DNA of 35,851 nt, from NCBI RefSeq assembly GCF_947493425.1, contig NZ_CANLRP010000086.1:1-35851 (forward strand), given 5' to 3'. Positions 8,221 to 16,422 of this stretch are shown one piece after another (the first letter of the stretch is position 1; the number at the start of each line of letters is the position of its first letter). A program made the position numbers and the translations under genes. Source of the stretch: an uncultured Microscilla sp. GTDB lineage: Bacteria; Bacteroidota; Bacteroidia; Cytophagales; Microscillaceae. The notes under the pieces are model-generated. The model did no database searches, was not told where the DNA came from, and saw only the letters and a list, made by a program, of their open reading frames with translations.

Positions 8221-9116
8221 TGATCAACTGCCTTAAAAAAATATGCCTGCTTCTAGGGAGTGCCTACACTTTGCTCGGCTGTCAGCCCAACTCTGAAGCC
8301 GACTGGCATAAGCTATGGACAACTACTCAAACCTTTAACCAACAAAAAAGGGTTATTTTACACCATAACCGAAAATACCTTGCTCAACTACCTGTTTATA
8401 AAACTTCTCAAAAAAGACTGCGATTGCGCAATCAATGGACAGACTTACACACGAGAGTAAAAACACAGTTATTGACGCTTGACAGCATTGCAGATGCTTT
8501 ATATCAAAGCATAAAACAACCCAAAACTAACAATGTTGCAACCCAGTTTGTAAAAGCAGGTGATCAACAGGTAAGCGTCAATCAACTCAAAAAAATGCTC
8601 CAACCTGTAATACACTTTGAAGATTCTTTACATCAAAAATATCCTCAAATATTGAAAGTAAAAGAAGCACCCCGTTCTGTGCTTCGCATATTCTCTACCC
8701 CAAACCGCTACATTGCTTGGGCAGTGGCTTACACCGATTTGGCTCAGTGGCAAGTAACGTTACTCAAAAAACAACAGTTGATTTTGGCACGCCAAGCCAA
8801 AATCATTGAATTCATACCTGAGTACAAAACAACTCCAAAACTTTACTTGGAAGCTTTCGCCCCATCAAACTCAGTAATAGAAGGAGAAAAATACGAAGCA
8901 CTTATGTTTTTAAGTCGCACTGGTATAAACAAATCATCGGCTCCAAAAATGACAGTCAATGGTAAGCCTATTCCTGTATATAATGGCAGAGGAAGCGTAA
9001 AATTTCGCCCAAACAAGCCTGGCATTTACACTTGGCAAGGGAGCGTTACCTTCAAAGACAGGGGTAGAGACACCACGTTTACATTCAAGAGACAATACAA
9101 GGTCTTGCCTAAATAG
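8220..9116 (+). CDS. GldM-like lipoprotein, second of a tandem pair
   Basis: The 298-residue predicted lipoprotein (lipobox TLLGC, Cys21) is a diverged paralogue of the preceding product. The N-terminal two thirds are helical. The C-terminal beta domain reads VIEGEKYEALMFLSR, MTVNGKPIPVYNGRGSVKF, then WQGSVTFKDRGRDTT and YKV, matching the neighbour's KGSITFKSKGRDTT and the general plan of GldM domain 2. The start codon shares one base with the neighbour's stop (TAATG at 8218-8222), so the two are translationally coupled and probably made in fixed ratio. No gldK, gldL or gldN lies next to them, so the pair is an orphan copy rather than the core motor operon. Role unknown. Confidence 0.7.
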   Translation: MINCLKKICLLLGSAYTLLGCQPNSEADWHKLWTTTQTFNQQKRVILHHNRKYLAQLPVYKTSQKRLRLRNQWTDLHTRVKTQLLTLDSIADALYQSIKQPKTNNVATQFVKAGDQQVSVNQLKKMLQPVIHFEDSLHQKYPQILKVKEAPRSVLRIFSTPNRYIAWAVAYTDLAQWQVTLLKKQQLILARQAKIIEFIPEYKTTPKLYLEAFAPSNSVIEGEKYEALMFLSRTGINKSSAPKMTVNGKPIPVYNGRGSVKFRPNKPGIYTWQGSVTFKDRGRDTTFTFKRQYKVLPK

Positions 9117-9146
9117 TACGATATTTCGATTTAATTACGGTATTTC

Positions 9147-9174
9147 GTGTAAAATAGATGTTTATACACTTTTT
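9147..9174 (+). terminator. Weak terminator-like hairpin after the GldM-like pair
   Basis: Arms GTGTAAAA and TTTATACAC form an 8-bp stem with a one-base bulge and a short loop, followed by five T residues. The hairpin lies 30 nt after the stop of the second GldM-like gene. It is AT-rich and so of modest strength. Confidence 0.5.
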
Positions 9175-9340
9175 ACATTTTGAACTTCAAGAAAAATTAA
9201 CTGCTGATTATCAATCACTTACAAAATATATCAACTCAATTTACAAAAGTGGTATATAAATTGATAATACTATAAGCAACTTTAAAAGGTTAATTGAAAA
9301 AATACTTATAAAAATAATATATAAACAATATTATTTAAGC

Positions 9341-9538
9341 TTTGTGGTTAGGATATAAAAACAGGGAGTTGCAAAAAAACTTCCTGAATTTTCGCAACAA
9401 AAGCACCCTTAAAAGAGTTATAAAGGTAAGATAAAAGATATATAACAGAGGCACATACCTCTCAAAAAATTATGTTTTGTGGTTAGTTAGGTTTAGAAAA
9501 GGTAAGTGATTTTAATATCACTTAACCTTTCTTTTTTT
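9341..9538 (+). ncRNA. Candidate structured non-coding RNA
   Basis: About 200 nt with no ORF but several hairpins in series. A 9-bp stem at 9362-9370/9378-9386 (CAGGGAGTT/AACTTCCTG, one G-U) competes with an alternative GTTGC/GCAAC pairing at 9368-9372/9394-9398. A small AGAGG/CCTCT hairpin follows near 9460, and the region ends in a strong terminator. The word TTTGTGGTTAG occurs at 9341 and again at 9477. The preceding coding unit already has its own hairpin at 9147-9174, so this terminator has no obvious gene to serve. Size is in the range of 6S RNA, but I cannot show the diagnostic 6S fold. It could instead be an attenuated leader of the carboxypeptidase gene. Confidence 0.35.
9498..9538 (+). 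terminator. Strong Rho-independent terminator without an upstream ORF
   Basis: A 13-bp stem (9498-9510 with 9517-9530, one bulged A at 9524) and a 6-nt loop are followed by C and seven T residues. The nearest upstream coding gene ends about 380 nt away. It most likely closes a non-coding transcript, or attenuates transcription into the downstream peptidase gene. Confidence 0.8.
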
Positions 9539-9619
9539 GTACCTACCCCAACAATCCAACACTATTTCCCCCTCCTGTTTTACAGCAGTTTTATTTCTTT
9601 TCTGATTTTTTAATAAGCC

Positions 9620-9627
9620 TACATTTG
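9620..9627 (+). promoter_or_regulatory. Bacteroidota -7 element TACATTTG
   Basis: An exact TAnnTTTG match lies 70 nt upstream of the M14 peptidase start and downstream of the terminator at 9498-9538, where that gene's promoter is expected. No convincing -33 TTTG lies at the usual spacing, so the call rests on the -7 box and its position. Confidence 0.4.
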
Positions 9628-9696
9628 TAAATTGCCCTGTCTACCTGGTGCAGTACTGCATCAGCTATTTATTTATTACTTACCAATTGTTATTCA

Positions 9697-11472
9697 ATGA
9701 AAAACAACTACTTGTTATTATTGCTCTTGTGCTTGTTTGGTCAAATAGCTGTTGCCCAAAACAGGCTTGGGCTCATTACTAAATTTGAGCAAACTAAAGG
9801 CACTGAAACAGTGACTTACGAAGAAGGCATTGCTTACTTGCAAAAATTGGCGACACGGTTTGCCACTATAAAGTTACAGAGTATAGGTACTACTGACATA
9901 GGCAAGCCTTTGCATCTGGCGATTTTTTCGTTGGACAAAGATTTTAGGCCAGAATCGCTGAAGCGCAAAGGGCGCAATGTGTTTATGATTAATAATGCCA
10001 TTCACCCTGGCGAACCTGATGGGGTAGATGCCAGCCTGATGCTATTTCGCGACTTTGCTACCCAACCCAAACTACAGGCAATGGCTAAAAACACTGTATT
10101 TATAATGATTCCTTTTTTCAATGTAGGAGGCGCACTCAATCGTAGTAGCTATAGCCGTGTCAACCAGAATGGACCTAAAAGATATGGCTTTAGAGGCAAC
10201 TCGCGTAATCTGAACCTTAACCGGGATTTTATCAAGCTAGACGCTAAAAATACCCATACCTTTGTGCAAATTTTTCAACGCTGGAACCCTGATCTATACA
10301 TAGAAAACCACGTAAGTAATGGGGCAGATTATCAGCATGTATTGACTTACCTTGCTACTCAAGCCGATAAACTCGGTGGGGTGTTGGGCAGTTATTTGCG
10401 TAAGCAGATGATACCTGATCTTAAGAAAACAATGAAGGCAAACAATTGGGATATTATCCCTTATGTAAACGTGTATGGCAACCGCACTCCCAACCAGTTT
10501 GGCATTCCTCAATTTTTTGATTCACCCCGATACTCAAGCGGTTATACTACCTTGTTTCATAGTGTAGGTTTTATAAATGAAACCCACATGCTCAAGCCGT
10601 TCAAGCAACGGGTAAATGCTACGTATGATTTTATGGTAAGTATGGTAAAACACCTGCATGAAAATGGGGCTAGGATAAAAATAATGCGTGCAGCTACTGC
10701 AAGTAAGGTAGCCCAACAAAAGAGTTTTACTATAGGCTGGCAAAGAGATAAAACCAAGTTTGATAAAATCACCTTTAAGGGATATACTCCTCAAATGATT
10801 CCAAGCAAGTTTACGGGGCAAAAACGCTTATTTTATGACCGTAGCAAGCCAGTCACCCAACAAATAAAGTACTACAATGTATTTAACCCAACACTGACAG
10901 TAAAGGCTCCTAAGGCTTACATCATCTCCCAAGCCTGGAATGATGTAGTAACCCTGCTCAAAAAAAATGGTGTAGTAGTAAAACAACTCGCTACAGACCA
11001 ACAAGTCAAAGTTGATGCTTATTATATCACCGATTATAAAAGCTTTCCTCAACCGTTTGAAGGGCACTATGTACACTATAATACCAAGGTAAAAGTAAAA
11101 CAACAGACTGTTCGGTTTTATAAAAACGACTATGTGGTCTTTGTAAACCAAAGCAGCAATCGCTACATTATAGAAACCCTTGAGCCACAAGCAACTGATT
11201 CTTTTTTTAGTTGGAATTTTTTCGATACTATTCTTCAGCAAAAAGAAGGTTTCTCAAGTTATGTATTTGAAGATATAGCCGAAAAGCTACTTAAAGACAA
11301 TGCTGATTTGCTCAAAAGGTTTGAAACTAAGCGAAAAGAAAGTAAGACGTTTCGAGAAAGTGCTTATCAGCAATTGAACTTTATCTATCAAAATTCGCTT
11401 TATTATGAAAAAGAACATATGCGTTACCCAGTATTTCGCTTTGAAGGTACCAAAAACCTTGAAGTAAAATAA
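9697..11472 (+). CDS. Secreted M14-family zinc carboxypeptidase
   Basis: The 591-residue protein has a clear signal peptide (MKNNYLLLLLLCLFGQIAVAQ). The M14 catalytic domain (about 35-320) shows the zinc motif HPGEPDG (His103, Glu106) and the second zinc histidine in ENHVS (His205). It also has the substrate-binding RNLNLNRDF (170-178) and the general-base glutamate in FINETHML (Glu295). It should remove residues from peptides or peptidoglycan-derived peptides in the periplasm or outside the cell. The C-terminal part (about 330-591) is an accessory region common in Bacteroidota M14 proteins and has no motif I recognise. There is no type IX sorting tail. The gene stands alone between two terminators. 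Confidence 0.93.
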   Translation: MKNNYLLLLLLCLFGQIAVAQNRLGLITKFEQTKGTETVTYEEGIAYLQKLATRFATIKLQSIGTTDIGKPLHLAIFSLDKDFRPESLKRKGRNVFMINNAIHPGEPDGVDASLMLFRDFATQPKLQAMAKNTVFIMIPFFNVGGALNRSSYSRVNQNGPKRYGFRGNSRNLNLNRDFIKLDAKNTHTFVQIFQRWNPDLYIENHVSNGADYQHVLTYLATQADKLGGVLGSYLRKQMIPDLKKTMKANNWDIIPYVNVYGNRTPNQFGIPQFFDSPRYSSGYTTLFHSVGFINETHMLKPFKQRVNATYDFMVSMVKHLHENGARIKIMRAATASKVAQQKSFTIGWQRDKTKFDKITFKGYTPQMIPSKFTGQKRLFYDRSKPVTQQIKYYNVFNPTLTVKAPKAYIISQAWNDVVTLLKKNGVVVKQLATDQQVKVDAYYITDYKSFPQPFEGHYVHYNTKVKVKQQTVRFYKNDYVVFVNQSSNRYIIETLEPQATDSFFSWNFFDTILQQKEGFSSYVFEDIAEKLLKDNADLLKRFETKRKESKTFRESAYQQLNFIYQNSLYYEKEHMRYPVFRFEGTKNLEVK

Positions 11473-11488
11473 TGGCTGACCTTTTGCT

Positions 11489-11517
11489 CCCCTTGTGGTC
11501 GAACGAGGGGGTTTTTT
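11489..11517 (+). terminator. Rho-independent terminator of the M14 peptidase gene
   Basis: An 8-bp stem CCCCTTGT/ACGAGGGG with one wobble pair and a 6-nt loop is followed by G and six T residues. It lies 16 nt after the peptidase stop codon. Confidence 0.85.
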
Positions 11518-11771
11518 GCCAGTAAAACCAAAAGAAAATAGTATATTAGATCACAGTCCATTTTTAAGTAAATACCAACCAATAATTTCGCTTATAAATG
11601 AGCTAAAAGGCACATTTTTAGCTTACATATCTGGTCAGCTATCTGGAACAAGTGATTTATGCCAAACACACTTGTAAATACACCTCCAACATGAACTATA
11701 AGATGTAAACAAAGCCTTGTGGTGCTTTATCACGCCTTCAATATTTAGGCTTTAGAATTTATAAAAAATAT

Positions 11772-13745
11772 ATGGATAGTTTTCATCCCCCATTCAACAA
11801 ACATGTAGAATCCCTCAAAACACAACTCAAAGCTGAGTTGCCTTTGAACGAAAGGATTAACACCCTCAATGAATTGAGCCGAAAACTGCGCAACCGCGAC
11901 AACAAACAATCTTACCTTTACGCTCAGGAAGCCCTTGAACTTGCGAAAAACACCGCAAACCGTAAAATCATAGCTATAGCCAAAGCCAATGTAGCCTTTG
12001 GTAAGTATTACCAGGAAGGAGCCATCGAAGAAGCATTTTTGCTTTGTAACGAAGCAATACCAGTATTTGAAGCCCTCAGTTACAACAATGGTTTGGGCGA
12101 GGTATTTGGTATTTTGGGGGTGATTTACTGGAGTACCGGAGAGTATGAAATGGGGTTTAATTCGCTTATGAAAGCACTCAGGTTTAGCGAGAAAGCAGAT
12201 GATATGAATTGGCTGTCGTGGATTAACTATTTGGTAGGAGAGTTTTACCACGACTTGAAAGACTACGAAAACTCACTCAGGTATCACCAACGCGCGCTTA
12301 AATTATTTAAAAAACTTGGTGATGTACCTGGACACATCACCACCATTATTGGCATTGGCGATATTTATAAGGCGTTGGGGCAGTATGATCTTGCCCTTGC
12401 TATTCATCAAGAGGCGTTGGTCATGTCTACCCAGCATAACCTGGTAATGATGAAGGGACAAGCAATGCATGAAATAGGAATGGTATACCTGGCCACAGAA
12501 CAATACCAAGATGCCATTGATTACTTGAACTATGGGCTGGCTTTTAGGCGTAAGGTAAACAACCAACAGGGCGAAATTACCGGATTGATTTACCTTGCCA
12601 CAGCACACATAGAGCTGGCTCAATATGAAAAAGCCGAGCACTTGTTATTACAGGGCGAGCGACTGGCAGAGTTGAAAAGCGCCAAGCCTAAATTAATTTT
12701 GATTTATGAAACGCTTGCCCGTTTGTATAAAAAACTGGAAGACCCCTGGAAGGCCATTCAATACTACGAACAACACCAAGGGCTGAAAGCAGAGGTAATG
12801 GGCGAGGAAAAGTCTACCCAACTAAAAAATGTAAACTCGATCAACAGCATTGAAAAGGCACAGCAAGAGGCAGAAATTCATAAATTGAAAAATGTGGAGC
12901 TAAAACAAGCTTACCAAAAGATTGAGCAACAAACCCAAAGTATTATTGATAGTATTCATTACGCCAAACAAATCCAAACTTCTATTCTGAAGCCTATTCA
13001 TTCAATAGAGTCTAAGTTTAAGGATATGTTTGTGTTTTTTGAGCCTAAAGATATAGTAAGTGGTGATTTTTACTGGTATGCTGAAGTAGATACCAATTTG
13101 GATGAACTGCGACCTCAGTCATTGATACCTAAAAAAACAGCATTGCTCAAAATAATTGCTGCAGTAGACTGTACCGGGCACGGGGTTCCAGGGGCTTTTA
13201 TGGTAATGCTAGGTAATAGCATATTGAATGAAATTGTACATACCCAACGCATTTTTCAGCCTGACAAAATTTTAACTCAACTTGACCATAAAGTAATTAA
13301 CGCCTTACGACAGACCGAAGAAGAAGAAACAAACAACGACGGGATGGACCTGGCACTGGTAACATTGAATGAAGCTACGGGAGTATTAACCTATGCTGGT
13401 GCAAAGAACCCACTTTTTATGGTAAGAGAAGGTGAGCTAACCCAAATAAAAGGAGCTATTTACCCTATTGGGGGCACCCAATATCATACTAAGAAAGTGT
13501 ATAAAGCGCACGAAATAGTGACTCAACCTGGTGATATTTTCTATATTTTTTCTGATGGATTTCAAGATCAGTTTGGTGGTAAAAAAGCAAAAAAATACCT
13601 CGCCAAGCGTTTCCGGCAATTTATGGCAAGCATTGCGCATTTACCCATGCACCAACAAAAAAAGGAGGTAAACACTGAACTAAAAAAATGGCAAGGGTAT
13701 AATGAACAAACAGATGACATGTTGATTATTGGATTTAAAGTGTAA
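11772..13745 (+). CDS. Cytoplasmic TPR protein with SpoIIE-type serine phosphatase domain
   Basis: The 657-residue protein has no signal peptide. Residues about 25-345 form tetratricopeptide repeats; GDIYKALGQYDLALAIHQEAL (196-216) is a canonical unit. A coiled coil (about 345-390) links to a PP2C-like SpoIIE domain (about 392-657) with intact metal motifs: DIVSGDFYW (427-435), VDCTGHGVPGAFM (465-477), DGMD, FSDGFQDQFGG and QTDDMLIIG. It should dephosphorylate a phosphoprotein partner, gated by partner binding to the TPR array. The output domain is nearly collinear with that of the 7TMR-DISM protein at 838-3018, down to the FGGKKxxKYxxKxFRQF block. The two sensors may therefore act on the same pathway. 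No kinase or antagonist is encoded next to it. Confidence 0.92.
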   Translation: MDSFHPPFNKHVESLKTQLKAELPLNERINTLNELSRKLRNRDNKQSYLYAQEALELAKNTANRKIIAIAKANVAFGKYYQEGAIEEAFLLCNEAIPVFEALSYNNGLGEVFGILGVIYWSTGEYEMGFNSLMKALRFSEKADDMNWLSWINYLVGEFYHDLKDYENSLRYHQRALKLFKKLGDVPGHITTIIGIGDIYKALGQYDLALAIHQEALVMSTQHNLVMMKGQAMHEIGMVYLATEQYQDAIDYLNYGLAFRRKVNNQQGEITGLIYLATAHIELAQYEKAEHLLLQGERLAELKSAKPKLILIYETLARLYKKLEDPWKAIQYYEQHQGLKAEVMGEEKSTQLKNVNSINSIEKAQQEAEIHKLKNVELKQAYQKIEQQTQSIIDSIHYAKQIQTSILKPIHSIESKFKDMFVFFEPKDIVSGDFYWYAEVDTNLDELRPQSLIPKKTALLKIIAAVDCTGHGVPGAFMVMLGNSILNEIVHTQRIFQPDKILTQLDHKVINALRQTEEEETNNDGMDLALVTLNEATGVLTYAGAKNPLFMVREGELTQIKGAIYPIGGTQYHTKKVYKAHEIVTQPGDIFYIFSDGFQDQFGGKKAKKYLAKRFRQFMASIAHLPMHQQKKEVNTELKKWQGYNEQTDDMLIIGFKV

Positions 13746-13839
13746 TATCAATCACACAGTACAATAGGGACAACTGCCCAAAATTTAGCTTATAAAAACT
13801 TCCCACGCTTGAATAGTTATTAATCTGCCAAAACTCTCC

Positions 13840-13847
13840 TATTTTTG
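13840..13847 (+). promoter_or_regulatory. Bacteroidota -7 element TATTTTTG
   Basis: An exact TAnnTTTG match lies 31 nt upstream of the small membrane protein start at 13879, which fits a short leader. No good -33 element is visible, so the call rests on position and the -7 box. Confidence 0.35.
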
Positions 13848-13878
13848 CCTGCATTATTTTTATCAAAAACACCCCATC

Positions 13879-14238
13879 ATGGACAAAATACTCTTTAGTT
13901 TATTGTTGCTCATTGTTTGTGTACCTTCTTTGTGTGCACAAGGACTGATACCACCCCACGATATAAAAGCCGCTTACTGGTATGGTATCATAGTTATTTT
14001 GGGGCTTTTTACTATGGTTGGCTTGATAATATCATTGGCTAATTTGTACAGTCACAAAGCGTGGTTGCATAAAACCGCCCTTGGTTTTACTGGACTGAAT
14101 GCTTTATTGGGATTGAGTGGGGTAGTGGTGTATATCATTTACCCGGCAGTAGGTTGGGTAGCTTTTTTACCTTTAATAACTGCTGCTACCGGAGGAGGGT
14201 TGGTGTGGGCAAAACAAAAAGAAATCTCCAAGGATTAG
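13879..14238 (+). CDS. Small membrane protein of unknown function
   Basis: The 119-residue product starts with a hydrophobic leader ending SLCAQG, probably cleaved. Three predicted transmembrane helices follow (about 32-56, 66-88 and 90-109), then a short basic cytoplasmic tail. I recognise no family. It has its own candidate promoter and lies 133 nt after the TPR-SpoIIE gene, so it is probably a separate unit, though co-transcription is possible because no terminator lies between them. It faces fabF convergently. Confidence 0.7.
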   Translation: MDKILFSLLLLIVCVPSLCAQGLIPPHDIKAAYWYGIIVILGLFTMVGLIISLANLYSHKAWLHKTALGFTGLNALLGLSGVVVYIIYPAVGWVAFLPLITAATGGGLVWAKQKEISKD

Positions 14239-14304
14239 TCATTAAAAAAAACTCAACGAATATTACTCATTGGCCATGCAGTAACTGCTGGACTACAGAA
14301 AAAC

Positions 14305-14332
14305 AAAAAAAACTCTGCCAAATATGACAGAG
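14305..14332 (-). terminator. Rho-independent terminator of fabF
   Basis: Read on the minus strand, a 7-bp stem CTCTGTC/GGCAGAG with one wobble pair and a 6-nt loop is followed by eight T residues. It lies 30 nt past the fabF stop codon. Confidence 0.8.
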
Positions 14333-14362
14333 CCTATTTTCTCTGAGTGGTCCTTGATTGGC

Positions 14363-15616
14363 TTATCCTTCGTATTTTTTCATGGCCATAGCAGCACAAT
14401 GTCCTCCAAAACCAAAGCTATTATTGAGGGCATACTCTACCCGGCGATGTGCTTTTTTGCCCAAGGTAAGGTCAATGCCCAAAGCAGCAATATCATCGCT
14501 TACCTCTTGGGTATTGATAGTAGGCGGAATATCATCGGTGTGTACTGCCATACAAGTGGCAACTGCCTCGATGGCGCCGGCCGCACCTACCAAATGCCCA
14601 CTCATAGACTTGGTGGCACTTATTTGTAAATTTTCGGGCTGATTGTCTACTAGTTTTGCCACTGCTTTTATCTCTGACAAATCACCTACTTTGGTAGAGG
14701 TGGCGTGCATATTGATGTAGTTCACCTGTGACGGCAAAATACCTGCTTCGCGAATGGCTTCTTTCATAGCCAGATACCCCCCTAAACCTTCGGGATGAGT
14801 GCCTGTAATGTGGTAAGCATCTCCGGCTTCTCCTCCACCTACTATTTCGGCGTATATTTTTGCTCCTCGTTGCAAAGCGCTTTCCAGGCTTTCTACAACC
14901 AGAGCTCCAGCTCCTTCTCCCATCACAAAGCCATCACGGTTTTTATCAAACGGTCGGGAAGCTACCGAAAACTGATCATTACAAGTAGACAAAGACTTGG
15001 TAGAGTTGAACCCACCTATAGAAGCTTCGGTAATGGGGGCTTCAGAGCCTCCGGCAAGAATTAGCTCAGCTTTGCCCCACTTAATATAGTTAAAGGCGTG
15101 AATCAATGCCTGATTTGACGAGGCACAGGCAGTTACCGGACAATAGTTTACCCCTTGAAACCCATACTTGATAGATAACAAGCCAGCCAAACCATTGGTA
15201 ATGATTTTGGTGATAAAAAATGGATTGAACCTGGGGGGAGAAGGCTTGCCTTTGACATAGCTGAAGATTTCTTTTTCGAAGGTATCTAACCCCCCCATAC
15301 CATTGGCAAAGATTACCCCTACTCGACTGGTATCATATTTATCAAGGTCGATATTCGCATCTTTGACCGCCTCGTCTCCAGCAATCAACCCATATTGAGC
15401 AAATAAGTCTAATTTGCGGGCTTCTTTGCGGTCAAAGTGATTTAATGGATCATAGCCTTTGATCTCGCAGGCAAACTGCGTTTTGAAACCAGTGGCGTCA
15501 AATCGGGTAATTTTATCTACCCCCGACTTGCCCTCAAGTAGATTGTTCCAAAAAGTTTTCACATCGTTGCCAACTGGGGTAATTGCTCCCAAACCAGTAA
15601 TTACTACTCTTCTCAT
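14363..15616 (-). CDS. fabF: Beta-ketoacyl-ACP synthase II
   Basis: This 417-residue condensing enzyme of type II fatty-acid synthesis extends acyl-ACP with malonyl-ACP in the cytoplasm. The Cys-His-His triad is present: Cys164 in TACASSNQ, His304 in MHATSTKVGD and His341 in MSGHLVGAAGA. Length and the N-terminal MRRVVITGLGAITPVGNDV are standard for FabF. In many Bacteroidota fabF sits between acpP and rnc. Here it stands alone, so it may be a second copy devoted to a special acyl chain; the sequence alone cannot decide. It is transcribed away from the MutS-family gene, behind a leader that may be about 200 nt long, and ends at a strong terminator. Confidence 0.95.
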   Translation of the reverse strand: MRRVVITGLGAITPVGNDVKTFWNNLLEGKSGVDKITRFDATGFKTQFACEIKGYDPLNHFDRKEARKLDLFAQYGLIAGDEAVKDANIDLDKYDTSRVGVIFANGMGGLDTFEKEIFSYVKGKPSPPRFNPFFITKIITNGLAGLLSIKYGFQGVNYCPVTACASSNQALIHAFNYIKWGKAELILAGGSEAPITEASIGGFNSTKSLSTCNDQFSVASRPFDKNRDGFVMGEGAGALVVESLESALQRGAKIYAEIVGGGEAGDAYHITGTHPEGLGGYLAMKEAIREAGILPSQVNYINMHATSTKVGDLSEIKAVAKLVDNQPENLQISATKSMSGHLVGAAGAIEAVATCMAVHTDDIPPTINTQEVSDDIAALGIDLTLGKKAHRRVEYALNNSFGFGGHCAAMAMKKYEG

Positions 15617-15822
15617 AATGATATATGCATGTGTTTATGTGTAGTGGTAATGGATGATTGCCTGCACTCATAAAAGATTGTCAAATCTTGGTGTACTTGT
15701 TTTGCCCGCCCTGTTCCATTATTTTGACACAAAGACGATAAATCCGAATTTAATTTTGGTAAATTCACAGGGACAATTTTCAACCGATAAACATTCGGGT
15801 TTTCCCAATCAAAACCACCGTA

Positions 15823-15853
15823 CAAATATACCTATCGGCTTAATAAATGCAAA
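15823..15853 (-). promoter_or_regulatory. Bacteroidota-type promoter (TTTG-N19-TATATTTG)
   Basis: On the minus strand TTTG (15850-15853) is separated by 19 nt from TATATTTG (15823-15830), an exact fit to the TTTG / TAnnTTTG consensus with normal spacing. It is the only complete -33/-7 match I found. It points toward fabF but about 200 nt upstream of its start, implying a long leader. Chance occurrence in AT-rich DNA is possible. Confidence 0.45.
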
Positions 15854-16033
15854 AGCCTACAATCTTAAGTTCTCGTTTACAGGAGTTAATGGGAACAAAA
15901 TCATATTTGACCATCAGTCATTTTATGGCTCATTATTCAAAATAGTTTTTTTAGTGAACTTCAAGCATTTCCGGTATAAACCGCTATTGGGTACTGATAG
16001 CTTATATACAGGTTTATCAACCCCTGAAGTATA

Positions 16034-16199
16034 CTAAGGAATGGTACCAAAATAAATTTACATTCTTAACCTCATCTTTTGTTGCTATACTTTGTTAAAA
16101 AATAGCCGAATAGCGATGCTATTAGCCGATTTTTTGCCTCGTCTAGCAACAAAATATTTTAGCGTTACTATAGAAATTTATTTTTACACCATTCCTAAG
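16034..16199. mobile_element. MITE-like palindromic element (166 bp, imperfect TIRs)
   Basis: Left end 16034-16059 (starting CTAAGGAATGGT) and right end 16174-16199 (ending ACCATTCCTAAG) are 26-nt inverted repeats matching at 22 of 26 positions. Nested inside is a second inverted pair, TTTTGTTGCTA (16077-16087) and TAGCAACAAAA (16144-16154). At the centre is a palindrome, ATAGC-GAT-GCTAT, flanked by two direct copies of TAGCCGA and by A6 and T6 tracts. There is no coding capacity for a transposase. No clear target-site duplication is visible. It could equally be a long imperfect RNA hairpin. Confidence 0.6.
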
Positions 16200-16389
16200 A
16201 TGAAAGTGATGTTAGGATTTACAGGATTGATTAATGTTGGTATTCAGACAATTAGTCAAAATCCATCCTCAAAACCATTTTTGTTTAAGTGTAAAACTAA
16301 AAAAATGGGCTTATCTGTTGCTACCCTGCCAATTGTCTCGTCACAAGATATTTCCTAAAGTTTGAACTACTTTATGTTTTTCGTTTTAC

Positions 16390-16397
16390 TAACTTTG
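16390..16397 (+). promoter_or_regulatory. Bacteroidota -7 element TAACTTTG
   Basis: An exact TAnnTTTG match lies 25 nt upstream of the ATG of the MutS-family gene, predicting a leader of about 20 nt. A TTTG at 16361-16364 is 25 nt upstream, longer than normal spacing. Confidence 0.45.
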
Positions 16398-16422
16398 TAG
16401 CCTTGTATAAAAAAATAAAACC

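Larger units (their letters stand above)
15617..16422. other. Divergent intergenic region with promoter and MITE-like element
   Basis: About 800 bp between fabF and the MutS-family gene. Open frames here (for example 15654-16037 and 16092-16358, plus strand) lack any family feature and cross the palindromic element, so I do not call them genes. The region holds the candidate fabF promoter (15823-15853), a possible gene remnant on the minus strand (about 15690-15830), an inverted-repeat element (16034-16199) and the -7 box of the MutS-family gene (16390-16397). The stretch 16200-16389 contains nothing I can identify. Confidence 0.5.

Noticed and set aside
9471..9487. TATGTTTTGTGG and TAAGCTTTGTGG as tandem promoters
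   Set aside because: Both resemble the -7 box but have three bases between TA and TTTG instead of two; they are noted only as a repeated word in the candidate RNA.
10828..11241. 137-codon minus-strand frame inside the M14 peptidase gene
   Set aside because: Antisense shadow of a gene with intact catalytic motifs; no independent domain.
15654..16037. Plus-strand open frame of 127 codons between fabF and the MutS-family gene
   Set aside because: Product has no recognisable domain, signal or compositional bias of a real protein, and its end runs into the left terminal repeat of the palindromic element.
16092..16358. Plus-strand open frame of 88 codons
   Set aside because: It starts inside the MITE-like element and crosses its right end; low-quality AT-rich translation without family features.
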